Shown piece by piece: positions 1 to 6,213 of a stretch of 8,558 bases of DNA. Both the position numbers and the translations under genes were made by a program. Source of the stretch: a bacterium (GTDB lineage: Bacteria; Sumerlaeota; Sumerlaeia; MVZB01); assembly GCA_023480605.1 (NCBI GenBank), contig JAMCWS010000228.1, positions 1 to 8,558 on the forward strand, written 5' to 3'. Below the pieces are notes generated by a model, which saw only the letters and a program-made list of their open reading frames with translations, was not told where the DNA came from and searched no databases. Positions within the stretch are counted from its first letter, which is position 1. The number at the start of each line of letters is the position of its first letter.

Positions 1-3000
1 CATGGGTGTCGACCGCGGGGGATTCGGTGAATTGCAGGGCCCCCAACGGTTGCCCATCTTTCAGCAGTTGCCCCTGAACCTGCCAATAGCTGGGCTGCTT
101 AACGACGTTGATATAAGTCGCGCCGGAGTACATGGATTCCTTCTCCCACTGCACGAGCGCGTTCTGGAACTGGTAGGTGGATCCGCCGCGGGTCGCCGAA
201 CTGTTGTTGGTGATCCGGAACGACCAGGCGTGATGGTCGTTGCGAGCGTCATATGCGTATACCGACCATTCGGTCGCCGAAATGTTCATCGAACCCGATG
301 CCGACTGCGCGGTGCCCGTGCATTGTTCGCTGTATTCATAGCGCGTGTCGGGATACTCGACATATCCATCACGCGTGCCCGTGTGCGTAAGGTCGACGGT
401 GACCGTTTCCCCCTGAATGACCACCGTTCCCTTGATCGTCCGGGTCCAATGAATGACCTTTTCAGCGTCGGGCTGACTGGTGCTGGAAATGGTCAGGTCG
501 GCCAAACCGGCCGACTTGACGGTGAAATCCAGATGATGGGAAAGGCTGAAATTTTCCCATGTGTCCTCGGTGTAACCGTCGAGCGTCGTGGTGTTGATTA
601 CGAATTCGATCGTCGGGCCGCCGGCGTAAGCGACCACGAGTTTGCCGGCGGGCGACGCGTTGTAGGTCCACGTTTCGGAATCCGGAGCCGTCTGGGTCAG
701 GGTCCCTGTATAAACCCATGCGCCCTGGTTGAGGTCGCGCGCCCCCCAGATCGCTTCCGCCAAGGTCGCCACCGCGTCGGTGCCCTGCTTTGTGGACGCG
801 CCCGGCCCGCCGTATGTCTCCAGCATCAAGGCTTGCTCGGTGCCGTTGAAGCCGGGCGTTGGTGTTGGCGTCGGGGTCGGCGTGGGAGTTGGCTGCAGAT
901 TCACCAATCGCACCAGATCCGCGATGTCGACTTTCTGATCCAGGTTGAGATCGCAACCCGCCGGCATGGCGATTCGCCCAAGCAGATAATCGACCAGTTG
1001 CGAAACCGTTGGCGTGGGCGTGGGCGTCGGGGTTGGCGTGGGCGTGGGCGTCGGCGTGGGCGTGGGGGTCGGGGTCGGCGTGGGCGTCGGCGTCGGCGTG
1101 GGGGTCGGGGTCACGTCATCGTTCTGGATTGTGTACGTATAAGTCGTTTGCGTCCCCAGCCAGGCGTTCACCGGACGCGAGAGCGTGATAACGATCGTCT
1201 CGTTGCCTTCAATATCCGCATCGTTTTGTATGGCAGCCGGAATATTCGCCGTCGTGACGCTCGGTGCAAAGGTCAGCGTTCCGGCGCCCAATGAGTAATC
1301 GACGCCGTTGCCGATCGCATTGCCGCCGGTGACGGCGTAATCGACGGTGATCTGGGCGGCGCTGGATGCCGAAAGGGCGACGGGTATGTTGACCGACGCG
1401 ACGTTTTCGGGGCCGGCGCCCGCGGCCGACGGGAACGCAACGTTGGCTGTCGGCGGGGAGCCCACGGCAAACCATTGGGGCAGTTGTGTATTCGTGACCA
1501 GGTTGACGGAACCGCCGGCCGCGTTGATTTTGTCCGCACCCAGCGGGATCACGTATACATCTTTTAATCCCGAGGCATTGGAGTGTGTAAAAAGAAGATG
1601 GCCGTCATCGACCGAATAATCGGGAAATGCGATATCCTGCCCGTTGTCGAGTATGACGCCGGCGTCGCCGGTCGCCAGGTTGATCCCGACGACCTTGTTG
1701 GTCGACGCCTGGTCGAACATTTCAACGCCGAGTATGGCATGGTTGGTCGAAGCCAGGATCGGATTGCCGACATTCACGCCCTCGCGCTGGGGGGGAAGAA
1801 CGGCGAAGATCTTGCCCGAGACGACGTCGATGACGTTGACATCCCAAAACTCGATGGATTGCTGGCCCGACGATTTGAGCGTGTTCATGCAGTCATAAGC
1901 CAGGAACTGGTCATCGATGAACACGAGGGAATCGGCGAAATTGACGATGTCGGCATAGCCTTCGGTTTCCGATGTCGTCGGGTGCATGAGGGTCAATTCG
2001 CTGATTGTCTGATCCTGGAGGTCGAGCACGAAAATTTTGTTTTCGCTGATGTTGCGGGTGAGGGCGACCCGCCGGCCCGTGGGCGAGATCGCCACGCTCC
2101 ACCAGCAGGCGCCGTCGTCGATGACGTATTCATCGCTGCCGTCGGGCTTGATGGAGCGTAAATTGTCGTCGGCATCGACGAAGATGATCTCCTGGCCGTA
2201 AGGATCGATGGCGATCGGGCGGCCGGAGTTGACATTCACTTGCGTCTGGGTCAAGTAGTAAATGTCCGAGAGTTGCTCGATCGAGTTGAACGGATTGCTG
2301 ATCAGGAGGGAATTTTCGTATGTTCCCCAATAGTAATCGTATTCGTCGTTGACCATGAGGATATACTGCTCGCCTACAAGATACTCAACGTCGGGGGGCG
2401 GCGTGGTGCCGGCGCCCTCGACGATGCCGACTTCGTCGAAGGCCTGGCGGACGCTCTGCTGCTGGGCCGAATCATTGCCGAAAAGGTCGGCGGCCGATTG
2501 CACCGCGTTAATGCGAAAGTCGGTGAAATTGGATTGCTTGCCGAGATAATTGAACAGGGTGCGAAAGAGCAGCCGCTCGCCGTCGGTGCGGCCCAGTGCG
2601 TTGAGTATCTTGTAGGCGGCCAGGTTGGTGATGCCGCCGTTGACGTGGACGCCGCCGTTGTCCTGATCCAATGGCATGTCGACGTATTCGTTCATGTGCG
2701 CCGGCTGCCAACTCATGTCGTTCAGGCTGGCGCCGCCGTTGTGAGGGTTGGTCATGTCGCGCAGCATCCCGGTGGGGAAAGAGGCGGGTTTGACGATGTC
2801 TTCGCCGATCATGAAATCCTCGTTGTCCATCGAGGCGCCGCCGATGTCGGCGTAGGTTTCGTTCAGCGCGCCCGACTGATACTTGTATTCGAGGTTGGCG
2901 GTGTATTGCACGTTGGCGTGAGTCCACTCGTGGCCGACGCAGTCCAGCCCGCCCGCCAGGGGCTTGAAATGGGTTCCACCGTCGCAAAGGACAACGCACA

Positions 3001-4291
3001 AACCGTTCCAGTAGGCGTCGTCGGCCGACTGGCCGCCTTCGGTCACGTGCACAAGCGTAATCATGGTCTTGCCCTGATTATCGAATGAATTGCGGCCGAA
3101 TTTATCCATGAAGTACTGGTAAGCGCGTCCGGTATAATCAAACGCCGAGACGGCCGTCTTGTCGCTCCAGGTGTTGGTGGCCGACACGATCCGATAATAG
3201 GCCGATTGGTCGGTCAAGTCCTGGTTGCGCAGGTCGAGCGTGACGATGACGCCCTTGCCGCCGTTGAGGATCTGATCGCTGGTCTGACCCTGGACGAACA
3301 TCGGGCGGCTGGCGTCGATGAGCGAATACTCCGCGCCGACTTGGTAGGTGTTAATCGTAACCGTTTGGTTATTAAGATTGACGGCCTGGGCCGTGGCCGG
3401 TCCGTCGGAGCATGTGGCGTTGTAGGATTCCAATATGGCGCCGTCGCGGGCCGACACGACAAAGGACATGCGATCGCGCAAACTGGGATAGAGATCGAAG
3501 ATCCACGCCAGTTGGAGGGGCTCGTGGGGCGCGGCCGCCCAGTAATGCAACGCGACCGCCGGTTCGCCAATGCCAAGCAGCGCGCGCTGTTCGGGCGTCA
3601 GGCTGGGCGGGCGGCCGTCGGCCGCGAGTTTCGCCCAGGCCAGTTCGATCGCCTCTTGCGCCGAAATCGCGGGCGTCGCCTCCGCCGTGGCCGGCGTGGA
3701 TTCCAGCAAGCCGTTCATCGAAACCAGCGCGCCGTCGCTGTCCAAATGCGCGGCCAACTGACGGCCCCAAATGGGCACGCCCCGGTGCCGCTGCTGGAAA
3801 GACAGATGCCTCATGCCGACTTCATCGCGGCTCTGCCGCTCCAGGGCCAGTTCGTTGCGCGGAGCCTTCAGGCCGAACAGGTCGGGATGATCCGCCAGGT
3901 AACGATACACCGTCTCATGCTCCGGCTCGCCTTTGCGTGGAGACGTCAGGAGGCGCGTTCCTTCGGGGGGTTGAACCGCCACGACGCCGCGTTCCAGGTG
4001 GGTATGCAGTCGGGCATAGGGCACACGGAACACCTGGTGCGGGCCCTTCGTGCGCGCCCGGCTGAACCAGGGAGCCAGCGCCGAGCGCCGGCCGGACAAG
4101 CCCGAAGCCGGCTGCCAGAGCCCGCTAAAGCGCTGGATCATCGCTTTCTTGGCCTGCGGATCCGGAGAGGGAGCCGGCTTGGCCGACGATTTGGCCTGCG
4201 CCGCCGCTTGTTTTTGTTCGTAACCCCGTGCCGCCGCCAGTGACGGGACGGCCAGGACGATAAGGATCGGAATCAACCATCGCCAGCCCAT
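1..4291 (-). CDS. Secreted M4 (thermolysin-like) metalloprotease with propeller, Calx-beta, dockerin-like loop and Pro-Thr linkers; 3' end outside window
   Basis: Zinc endopeptidase predicted to be exported, self-activated and to hydrolyse extracellular protein. The frame is open for 1430 codons without a stop and leaves the window at its left edge. Residues 1-21 form a signal peptide (hydrophobic core, then SLAAA). An FTP/PepSY-like propeptide covers about 90-290. The M4 catalytic domain spans about 300-624: HEWTH gives zinc ligands H454 and H458 and base E455; E478 in NETYAD is the third ligand; Y469, D544 and H549 (DNGGVH) match thermolysin Y157, D226 and H231. Residues about 635-940 carry PD40/TolB-like strands such as ISPTGRRVAL. 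Calx-beta is about 945-1058. Then come a Thr-Pro linker (1061-1095), a dockerin-like loop (1114-1125), a second linker (1134-1146) and an unrecognised Thr/Ser/aromatic-rich module (1147 onward). Oddities are D425 at the thermolysin N112 position and cysteines C432, C436 and C451 near the active site. The start is supported by AAGGGAG 8 bases upstream. Family certain; tail domains less so. Confidence 0.95.
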   Translation of the reverse strand, partial: MGWRWLIPILIVLAVPSLAAARGYEQKQAAAQAKSSAKPAPSPDPQAKKAMIQRFSGLWQPASGLSGRRSALAPWFSRARTKGPHQVFRVPYARLHTHLERGVVAVQPPEGTRLLTSPRKGEPEHETVYRYLADHPDLFGLKAPRNELALERQSRDEVGMRHLSFQQRHRGVPIWGRQLAAHLDSDGALVSMNGLLESTPATAEATPAISAQEAIELAWAKLAADGRPPSLTPEQRALLGIGEPAVALHYWAAAPHEPLQLAWIFDLYPSLRDRMSFVVSARDGAILESYNATCSDGPATAQAVNLNNQTVTINTYQVGAEYSLIDASRPMFVQGQTSDQILNGGKGVIVTLDLRNQDLTDQSAYYRIVSATNTWSDKTAVSAFDYTGRAYQYFMDKFGRNSFDNQGKTMITLVHVTEGGQSADDAYWNGLCVVLCDGGTHFKPLAGGLDCVGHEWTHANVQYTANLEYKYQSGALNETYADIGGASMDNEDFMIGEDIVKPASFPTGMLRDMTNPHNGGASLNDMSWQPAHMNEYVDMPLDQDNGGVHVNGGITNLAAYKILNALGRTDGERLLFRTLFNYLGKQSNFTDFRINAVQSAADLFGNDSAQQQSVRQAFDEVGIVEGAGTTPPPDVEYLVGEQYILMVNDEYDYYWGTYENSLLISNPFNSIEQLSDIYYLTQTQVNVNSGRPIAIDPYGQEIIFVDADDNLRSIKPDGSDEYVIDDGACWWSVAISPTGRRVALTRNISENKIFVLDLQDQTISELTLMHPTTSETEGYADIVNFADSLVFIDDQFLAYDCMNTLKSSGQQSIEFWDVNVIDVVSGKIFAVLPPQREGVNVGNPILASTNHAILGVEMFDQASTNKVVGINLATGDAGVILDNGQDIAFPDYSVDDGHLLFTHSNASGLKDVYVIPLGADKINAAGGSVNLVTNTQLPQWFAVGSPPTANVAFPSAAGAGPENVASVNIPVALSASSAAQITVDYAVTGGNAIGNGVDYSLGAGTLTFAPSVTTANIPAAIQNDADIEGNETIVITLSRPVNAWLGTQTTYTYTIQNDDVTPTPTPTPTPTPTPTPTPTPTPTPTPTPTPTPTPTVSQLVDYLLGRIAMPAGCDLNLDQKVDIADLVRLVNLQPTPTPTPTPTPTPGFNGTEQALMLETYGGPGASTKQGTDAVATLAEAIWGARDLNQGAWVYTGTLTQTAPDSETWTYNASPAGKLVVAYAGGPTIEFVINTTTLDGYTEDTWENFSLSHHLDFTVKSAGLADLTISSTSQPDAEKVIHWTRTIKGTVVIQGETVTVDLTHTGTRDGYVEYPDTRYEYSEQCTGTAQSASGSMNISATEWSVYAYDARNDHHAWSFRITNNSSATRGGSTYQFQNALVQWEKESMYSGATYINVVKQPSYWQVQGQLLKDGQPLGALQFTESPAVDTH
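854..892 (-). repeat. Short Pro-Thr linker repeat in the M4 protease
   Basis: Thirteen strictly alternating codons encode Pro-Thr-Pro and so on (protease residues 1134-1146). They follow the dockerin-like loop and precede the C-terminal module. Such linkers are usually extended and flexible, and are often glycosylated in secreted multidomain enzymes. Third positions vary (ACG, ACA, ACC and ACT for Thr), so this is not a freshly expanded perfect repeat. Confidence 0.93.
893..1006 (-). other. Dockerin-like segment (single F-hand calcium loop) between two Pro-Thr linkers
   Basis: Protease residues 1096-1133. The loop reads D1114-L-N1116-L-D1118-Q-K-V-D1122-I-A-D1125, matching the D-x-N-x-D-x-x-x-D-x-x-D calcium ligand pattern of type I dockerin repeats. 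It is followed by the amphipathic helix LVRLVNL. A helix before it (VSQLVDYLLGRI) may act as the partner helix. Canonical cohesin-binding dockerins have two such loops and only one is visible, so cohesin binding is uncertain. Single-loop versions occur widely in secreted proteins of non-cellulosomal bacteria, where the role is unclear. Confidence 0.75.
1007..1111 (-). repeat. Long (Thr-Pro)n linker repeat in the M4 protease
   Basis: Thirty-five codons encode perfectly alternating Thr and Pro (18 Thr, 17 Pro; residues 1061-1095) between the Calx-beta domain and the dockerin-like loop. At DNA level this is a degenerate 6-base repeat. Its plus (template) strand is G-rich, with many GGG to GGGGG runs. 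The protein role is probably a stiff, extended, possibly O-glycosylated spacer. The DNA is a candidate for slippage and length variation. Confidence 0.96.
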
Positions 4292-4299
4292 GGTCGGGT

Positions 4300-4306
4300 C
4301 TCCCTT
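4300..4306 (-). promoter_or_regulatory. Ribosome binding site of the M4 protease
   Basis: AAGGGAG lies 8 bases upstream of the ATG at 4291. It fixes the start at the codon that opens a good signal peptide (MGWRWLIPILIV). Confidence 0.75.
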
Positions 4307-4383
4307 CTTCGGCCGGCATCGGTCCTGTTTCCGCCGGAAAACGCCAGTTGACGTAAAAATCAAAAAAAATCTTATTGGCATTT

Positions 4384-4412
4384 ATTATGTTTACCGCGCA
4401 TATCGAAGGCAA
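4384..4412 (-). promoter_or_regulatory. Sigma70-type promoter candidate for the M4 protease
   Basis: On the minus strand a -35 box TTGCCT (4412-4407) is followed after 17 bases by a -10 box CATAAT (4389-4384). These match the consensus at 4 of 6 and 5 of 6 positions with ideal spacing. The predicted transcript would begin near 4377, leaving a leader of about 85 bases before the ATG. It sits in the most AT-rich stretch of the spacer. This is inferred from motif match only. Confidence 0.5.
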
Positions 4413-4724
4413 GAAAAACCTCTTGGCGGGTTAACGTTGGGTGCACGACATCAAGGTGCGGACGACGTGATATACTCAGCGGCGAACGGACGTTGTCGCA
4501 ATGATGATCGCCTGGACGTCCTGAATAAACCTGCCAACGCCCATAATGACCGTTTCGCCGATTCCTATCTCGTCGTCACACCGAGAACCGCGATTCGCGG
4601 CCGGTTGCGTCCAGCCGCCCAACGACCCAGGCAGCCACGACGCCCTGCGCGATACCTGGTAATCAAGGATATCCGGGCAGACCAACACACTGATATCGCA
4701 CTGCCCTATTTAGGGAATCGTCTA

Positions 4725-5813
4725 CTAAGGCGCGACCGGCAAACCCTGGTCGCGGTGGAGTTCGCGGTCGAGGGCCGTCAGTTTCTCGAAGAAGGCCGCC
4801 AGGTCGCCTTCATAGTATATGTAAAATGACACCGTCCAGCGCGTCTCGCCCGGCGCAACCGACTTCATATGCGGGTCGGCATGGAAACACGGCACAAGGC
4901 AATTGTAGAAAGCGTCCTGGCCGAAGGGACTGTAGACGATCAGGTTGCGGCGCGGCTGAGCCGGATCCTGTTTAGCGATCGCGGCGACGTCGACCGGCCG
5001 CGCGAGCAGCATCAGGTCTTTGCGGGCGCGTTCCTTCTCGGGCCAACCCGGAGGCTCGTAACCTTTGAGCGGGCTGATGAAAAAACATGACTGCGAGAAC
5101 GTTTTGCGCTGGGGATTGTAGAACTCGTCGAGCCAGGAAAGGCTCTGTCCGGCGGAATCCCAACTGACCACCTCCCCGCCGGAGTAAATCCTCGACGAGG
5201 TCGGCCAACGCTCCTTGAGGCATTCGGTCCGGTCGGGCATCAAGCAGAGCTGGGTCCGCAGGTTCTCGAGTGGGCGAGCGGAGTTGTTCGTAACCCCGAC
5301 CCATATTTCGAGGACGCGGTCGCGCGGGATGACGCGGAAACGCTGGACATAGTCCCCCGCGAGCGGATTGTCAAGCGCCAACCCGCCACCCTCGCGCGGC
5401 TTCCAGACCGGCGGCTCGAGCGAGGGGAAGCGAACCTTCGAGCCTTTGAGCACCGCGGGCGCGCGGCCGAAAAAGAGCGGATCCCGAGATGGATCTCCCG
5501 GCACGGTCGCCCAGACGTATTCGGGCACTTCGATGTGCAGGATATCCCCGGGATTCCAAGGGGTGTCGGCCTTCAGCATCGGCGTATGCCGCCGGTTGAA
5601 GGCATTGGCCTCCCCCCGCGGGTCGACGGCGATCACCTCGACGCGCGGCGTATAGTGCGCCAGCGTGTTGATTTTACCGGTCGCCAGCGCTGCGACGGAC
5701 TGCCGCATCTGTTCCGCCATGTTGGTCTCCTTTACCGCGCCGCCGCCGTGCGCGCAACCCAAAATGAGGGCGAGGCAAACGGCCGTCGCCATGTACCACG
5801 TCATTTTTCGCAT
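4725..5813 (-). CDS. Putative lipoprotein of unknown family, 362 residues
   Basis: Residues 1-20 form a lipoprotein signal: basic n-region (MRKM), hydrophobic core, and lipobox I17-L-G-C20. Ala at +2 would favour outer-membrane sorting under the E. coli rule. The mature part has no repeat or further membrane segment and alternates short hydrophobic strands with polar turns, suggesting beta-sandwich folds. Recognisable stretches are EVPEYVWATVPGDPSRDPLF (95-114), LEIWVGVTNNSARPLENL (168-185), CFHADPH (309-315) and a final PGETRWTVSFYIYYEGDL (321-338). The last two recall, from memory, uncharacterised beta-sandwich proteins of planctomycete-like bacteria; I cannot name a domain. Cysteines at 190, 198, 243, 305 and 309 could form disulfides. 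GGAGG with a 6-base gap supports this ATG over the longer frame beginning at 5855. It lies 138 bases after the two-TM gene, possibly in the same transcript. Function unknown. Confidence 0.88.
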   Translation of the reverse strand: MRKMTWYMATAVCLALILGCAHGGGAVKETNMAEQMRQSVAALATGKINTLAHYTPRVEVIAVDPRGEANAFNRRHTPMLKADTPWNPGDILHIEVPEYVWATVPGDPSRDPLFFGRAPAVLKGSKVRFPSLEPPVWKPREGGGLALDNPLAGDYVQRFRVIPRDRVLEIWVGVTNNSARPLENLRTQLCLMPDRTECLKERWPTSSRIYSGGEVVSWDSAGQSLSWLDEFYNPQRKTFSQSCFFISPLKGYEPPGWPEKERARKDLMLLARPVDVAAIAKQDPAQPRRNLIVYSPFGQDAFYNCLVPCFHADPHMKSVAPGETRWTVSFYIYYEGDLAAFFEKLTALDRELHRDQGLPVAP

Positions 5814-5819
5814 CTTCCA

Positions 5820-5824
5820 CCTCC
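5820..5824 (-). promoter_or_regulatory. Ribosome binding site deciding the lipoprotein start
   Basis: GGAGG (followed by TGGAAG) lies 6 bases before the ATG at 5813. The alternative start 14 codons upstream would add charged residues before the signal peptide and has no such site near it. Confidence 0.8.
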
Positions 5825-5909
5825 GCGGATCGACATTCGCCTTAGGGCACGCCACGCGGCGACCGGTCGGTTCCCATCGCCAAACGCCGCGAGCCGCAAG
5901 CCCCTTACG

Positions 5910-5941
5910 CCGCCGTCGGCCTTTGGGGGGTGTGACGGCGG
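5910..5941 (-). other. 8-bp inverted repeat between the two-TM gene and the lipoprotein gene
   Basis: CCGCCGTC (5910-5917) and GACGGCGG (5934-5941) are perfect reverse complements separated by 16 bases. The dyad begins 10 bases after the stop of the two-TM gene. No T run follows on the minus strand, so it is not a standard intrinsic terminator. It could stabilise the upstream message or attenuate read-through. It could also be chance in GC-rich DNA. Confidence 0.35.
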
Positions 5942-5951
5942 GCGGTGGCGG

Positions 5952-6197
5952 TTATTTCTCATTCGGCGAGGAATACCACTCGCTCTTCTTGTCGGACCGG
6001 CCCGTGACGAAACCGAACACAATGCTGGCCAGGCCGCCGACCGCCATGATGCCGCCGGCGATGTAGTCGAGGGCCAGCTGGTGGGGCGGGATCGCCGTCG
6101 CCCAGGGAGTGATGAGCACCAGCACGCCCATCGCGAGGAGCATGATGCCGTTGGGAATGGTCATGCGCCGCGAACCGGATCGGGATTTTTCGGTCAT
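5952..6197 (-). CDS. Small two-TM membrane protein, 81 residues, coupled to the symporter gene
   Basis: A polar basic N-terminus (MTEKSRSGSRR) is followed by two hydrophobic helices at about 14-36 and 43-65, joined by a short loop (PPHQLALD), and a charged C-tail (SDKKSEWYSSPNEK). GAGGG 8 bases upstream supports the ATG at 6197; an in-frame TTG at 6212 is possible but less likely. It begins 16 bases after the symporter stop, which implies co-transcription and perhaps translational coupling. Some SSS transporters have short membrane subunits encoded beside them (DUF4212 and DUF485 types, usually upstream). This protein is of similar size, but I do not see their signatures. The ITPW motif near the end of helix 1 loosely recalls SPW-repeat proteins. 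A role as an accessory subunit of the symporter is inference from position. Confidence 0.82.
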   Translation of the reverse strand: MTEKSRSGSRRMTIPNGIMLLAMGVLVLITPWATAIPPHQLALDYIAGGIMAVGGLASIVFGFVTGRSDKKSEWYSSPNEK

Positions 6198-6205
6198 GGT
6201 ATGCG

Positions 6206-6210
6206 CCCTC
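6206..6210 (-). promoter_or_regulatory. Ribosome binding site of the two-TM protein
   Basis: GAGGG sits 8 bases before the ATG at 6197, in the short gap after the symporter stop codon. It favours this ATG over the TTG at 6212, which would have its ribosome site inside the symporter gene. Confidence 0.6.
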
Positions 6211-6213
6211 AAT

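Larger units (their letters stand above)
4292..4724. other. 433-base gene-free spacer between lipoprotein and protease genes
   Basis: No convincing gene on either strand. Open frames here (for example 4476-4688 on the minus strand, GTG start) lack a ribosome site and match no family I recognise. The half near the protease is distinctly AT-richer than the rest of the window, holding a promoter candidate (4384-4412) and an oligo-A/T tract at 4355-4370. The half near the lipoprotein has only weak dyads (4704-4715 and 4588-4600). Neither dyad has a following T run on the minus strand, so no clear rho-independent terminator is visible for the lipoprotein gene. Confidence 0.6.

Noticed and set aside
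1007..1111. Possible CRISPR or DNA-level satellite array
   Set aside because: The repeat unit is 6 bases, degenerate at third positions, has no spacers and stays in the protease frame, so it is a coding low-complexity linker.
2..1294. 430-codon open frame on the plus strand at the left edge
   Set aside because: Antisense to the protease tail; its Gly/Arg-rich stretch is just the complement of the Thr-Pro linker.
2240..4243. Plus-strand open frames at 2240-3088 and 3206-4243
   Set aside because: Both lie opposite the continuous protease frame, whose M4 motifs are unmistakable; the opposing translations have no recognisable domain.
4476..4688. 70-codon minus-strand open frame in the large spacer
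   Set aside because: GTG start without a Shine-Dalgarno match and no recognisable domain; mentioned only as a possible check within the spacer finding.
4704..4715. CCCTATTTAGGG dyad after the lipoprotein stop as a terminator
   Set aside because: The stem is only 4 bp and no T run follows on the minus strand; too weak to call.
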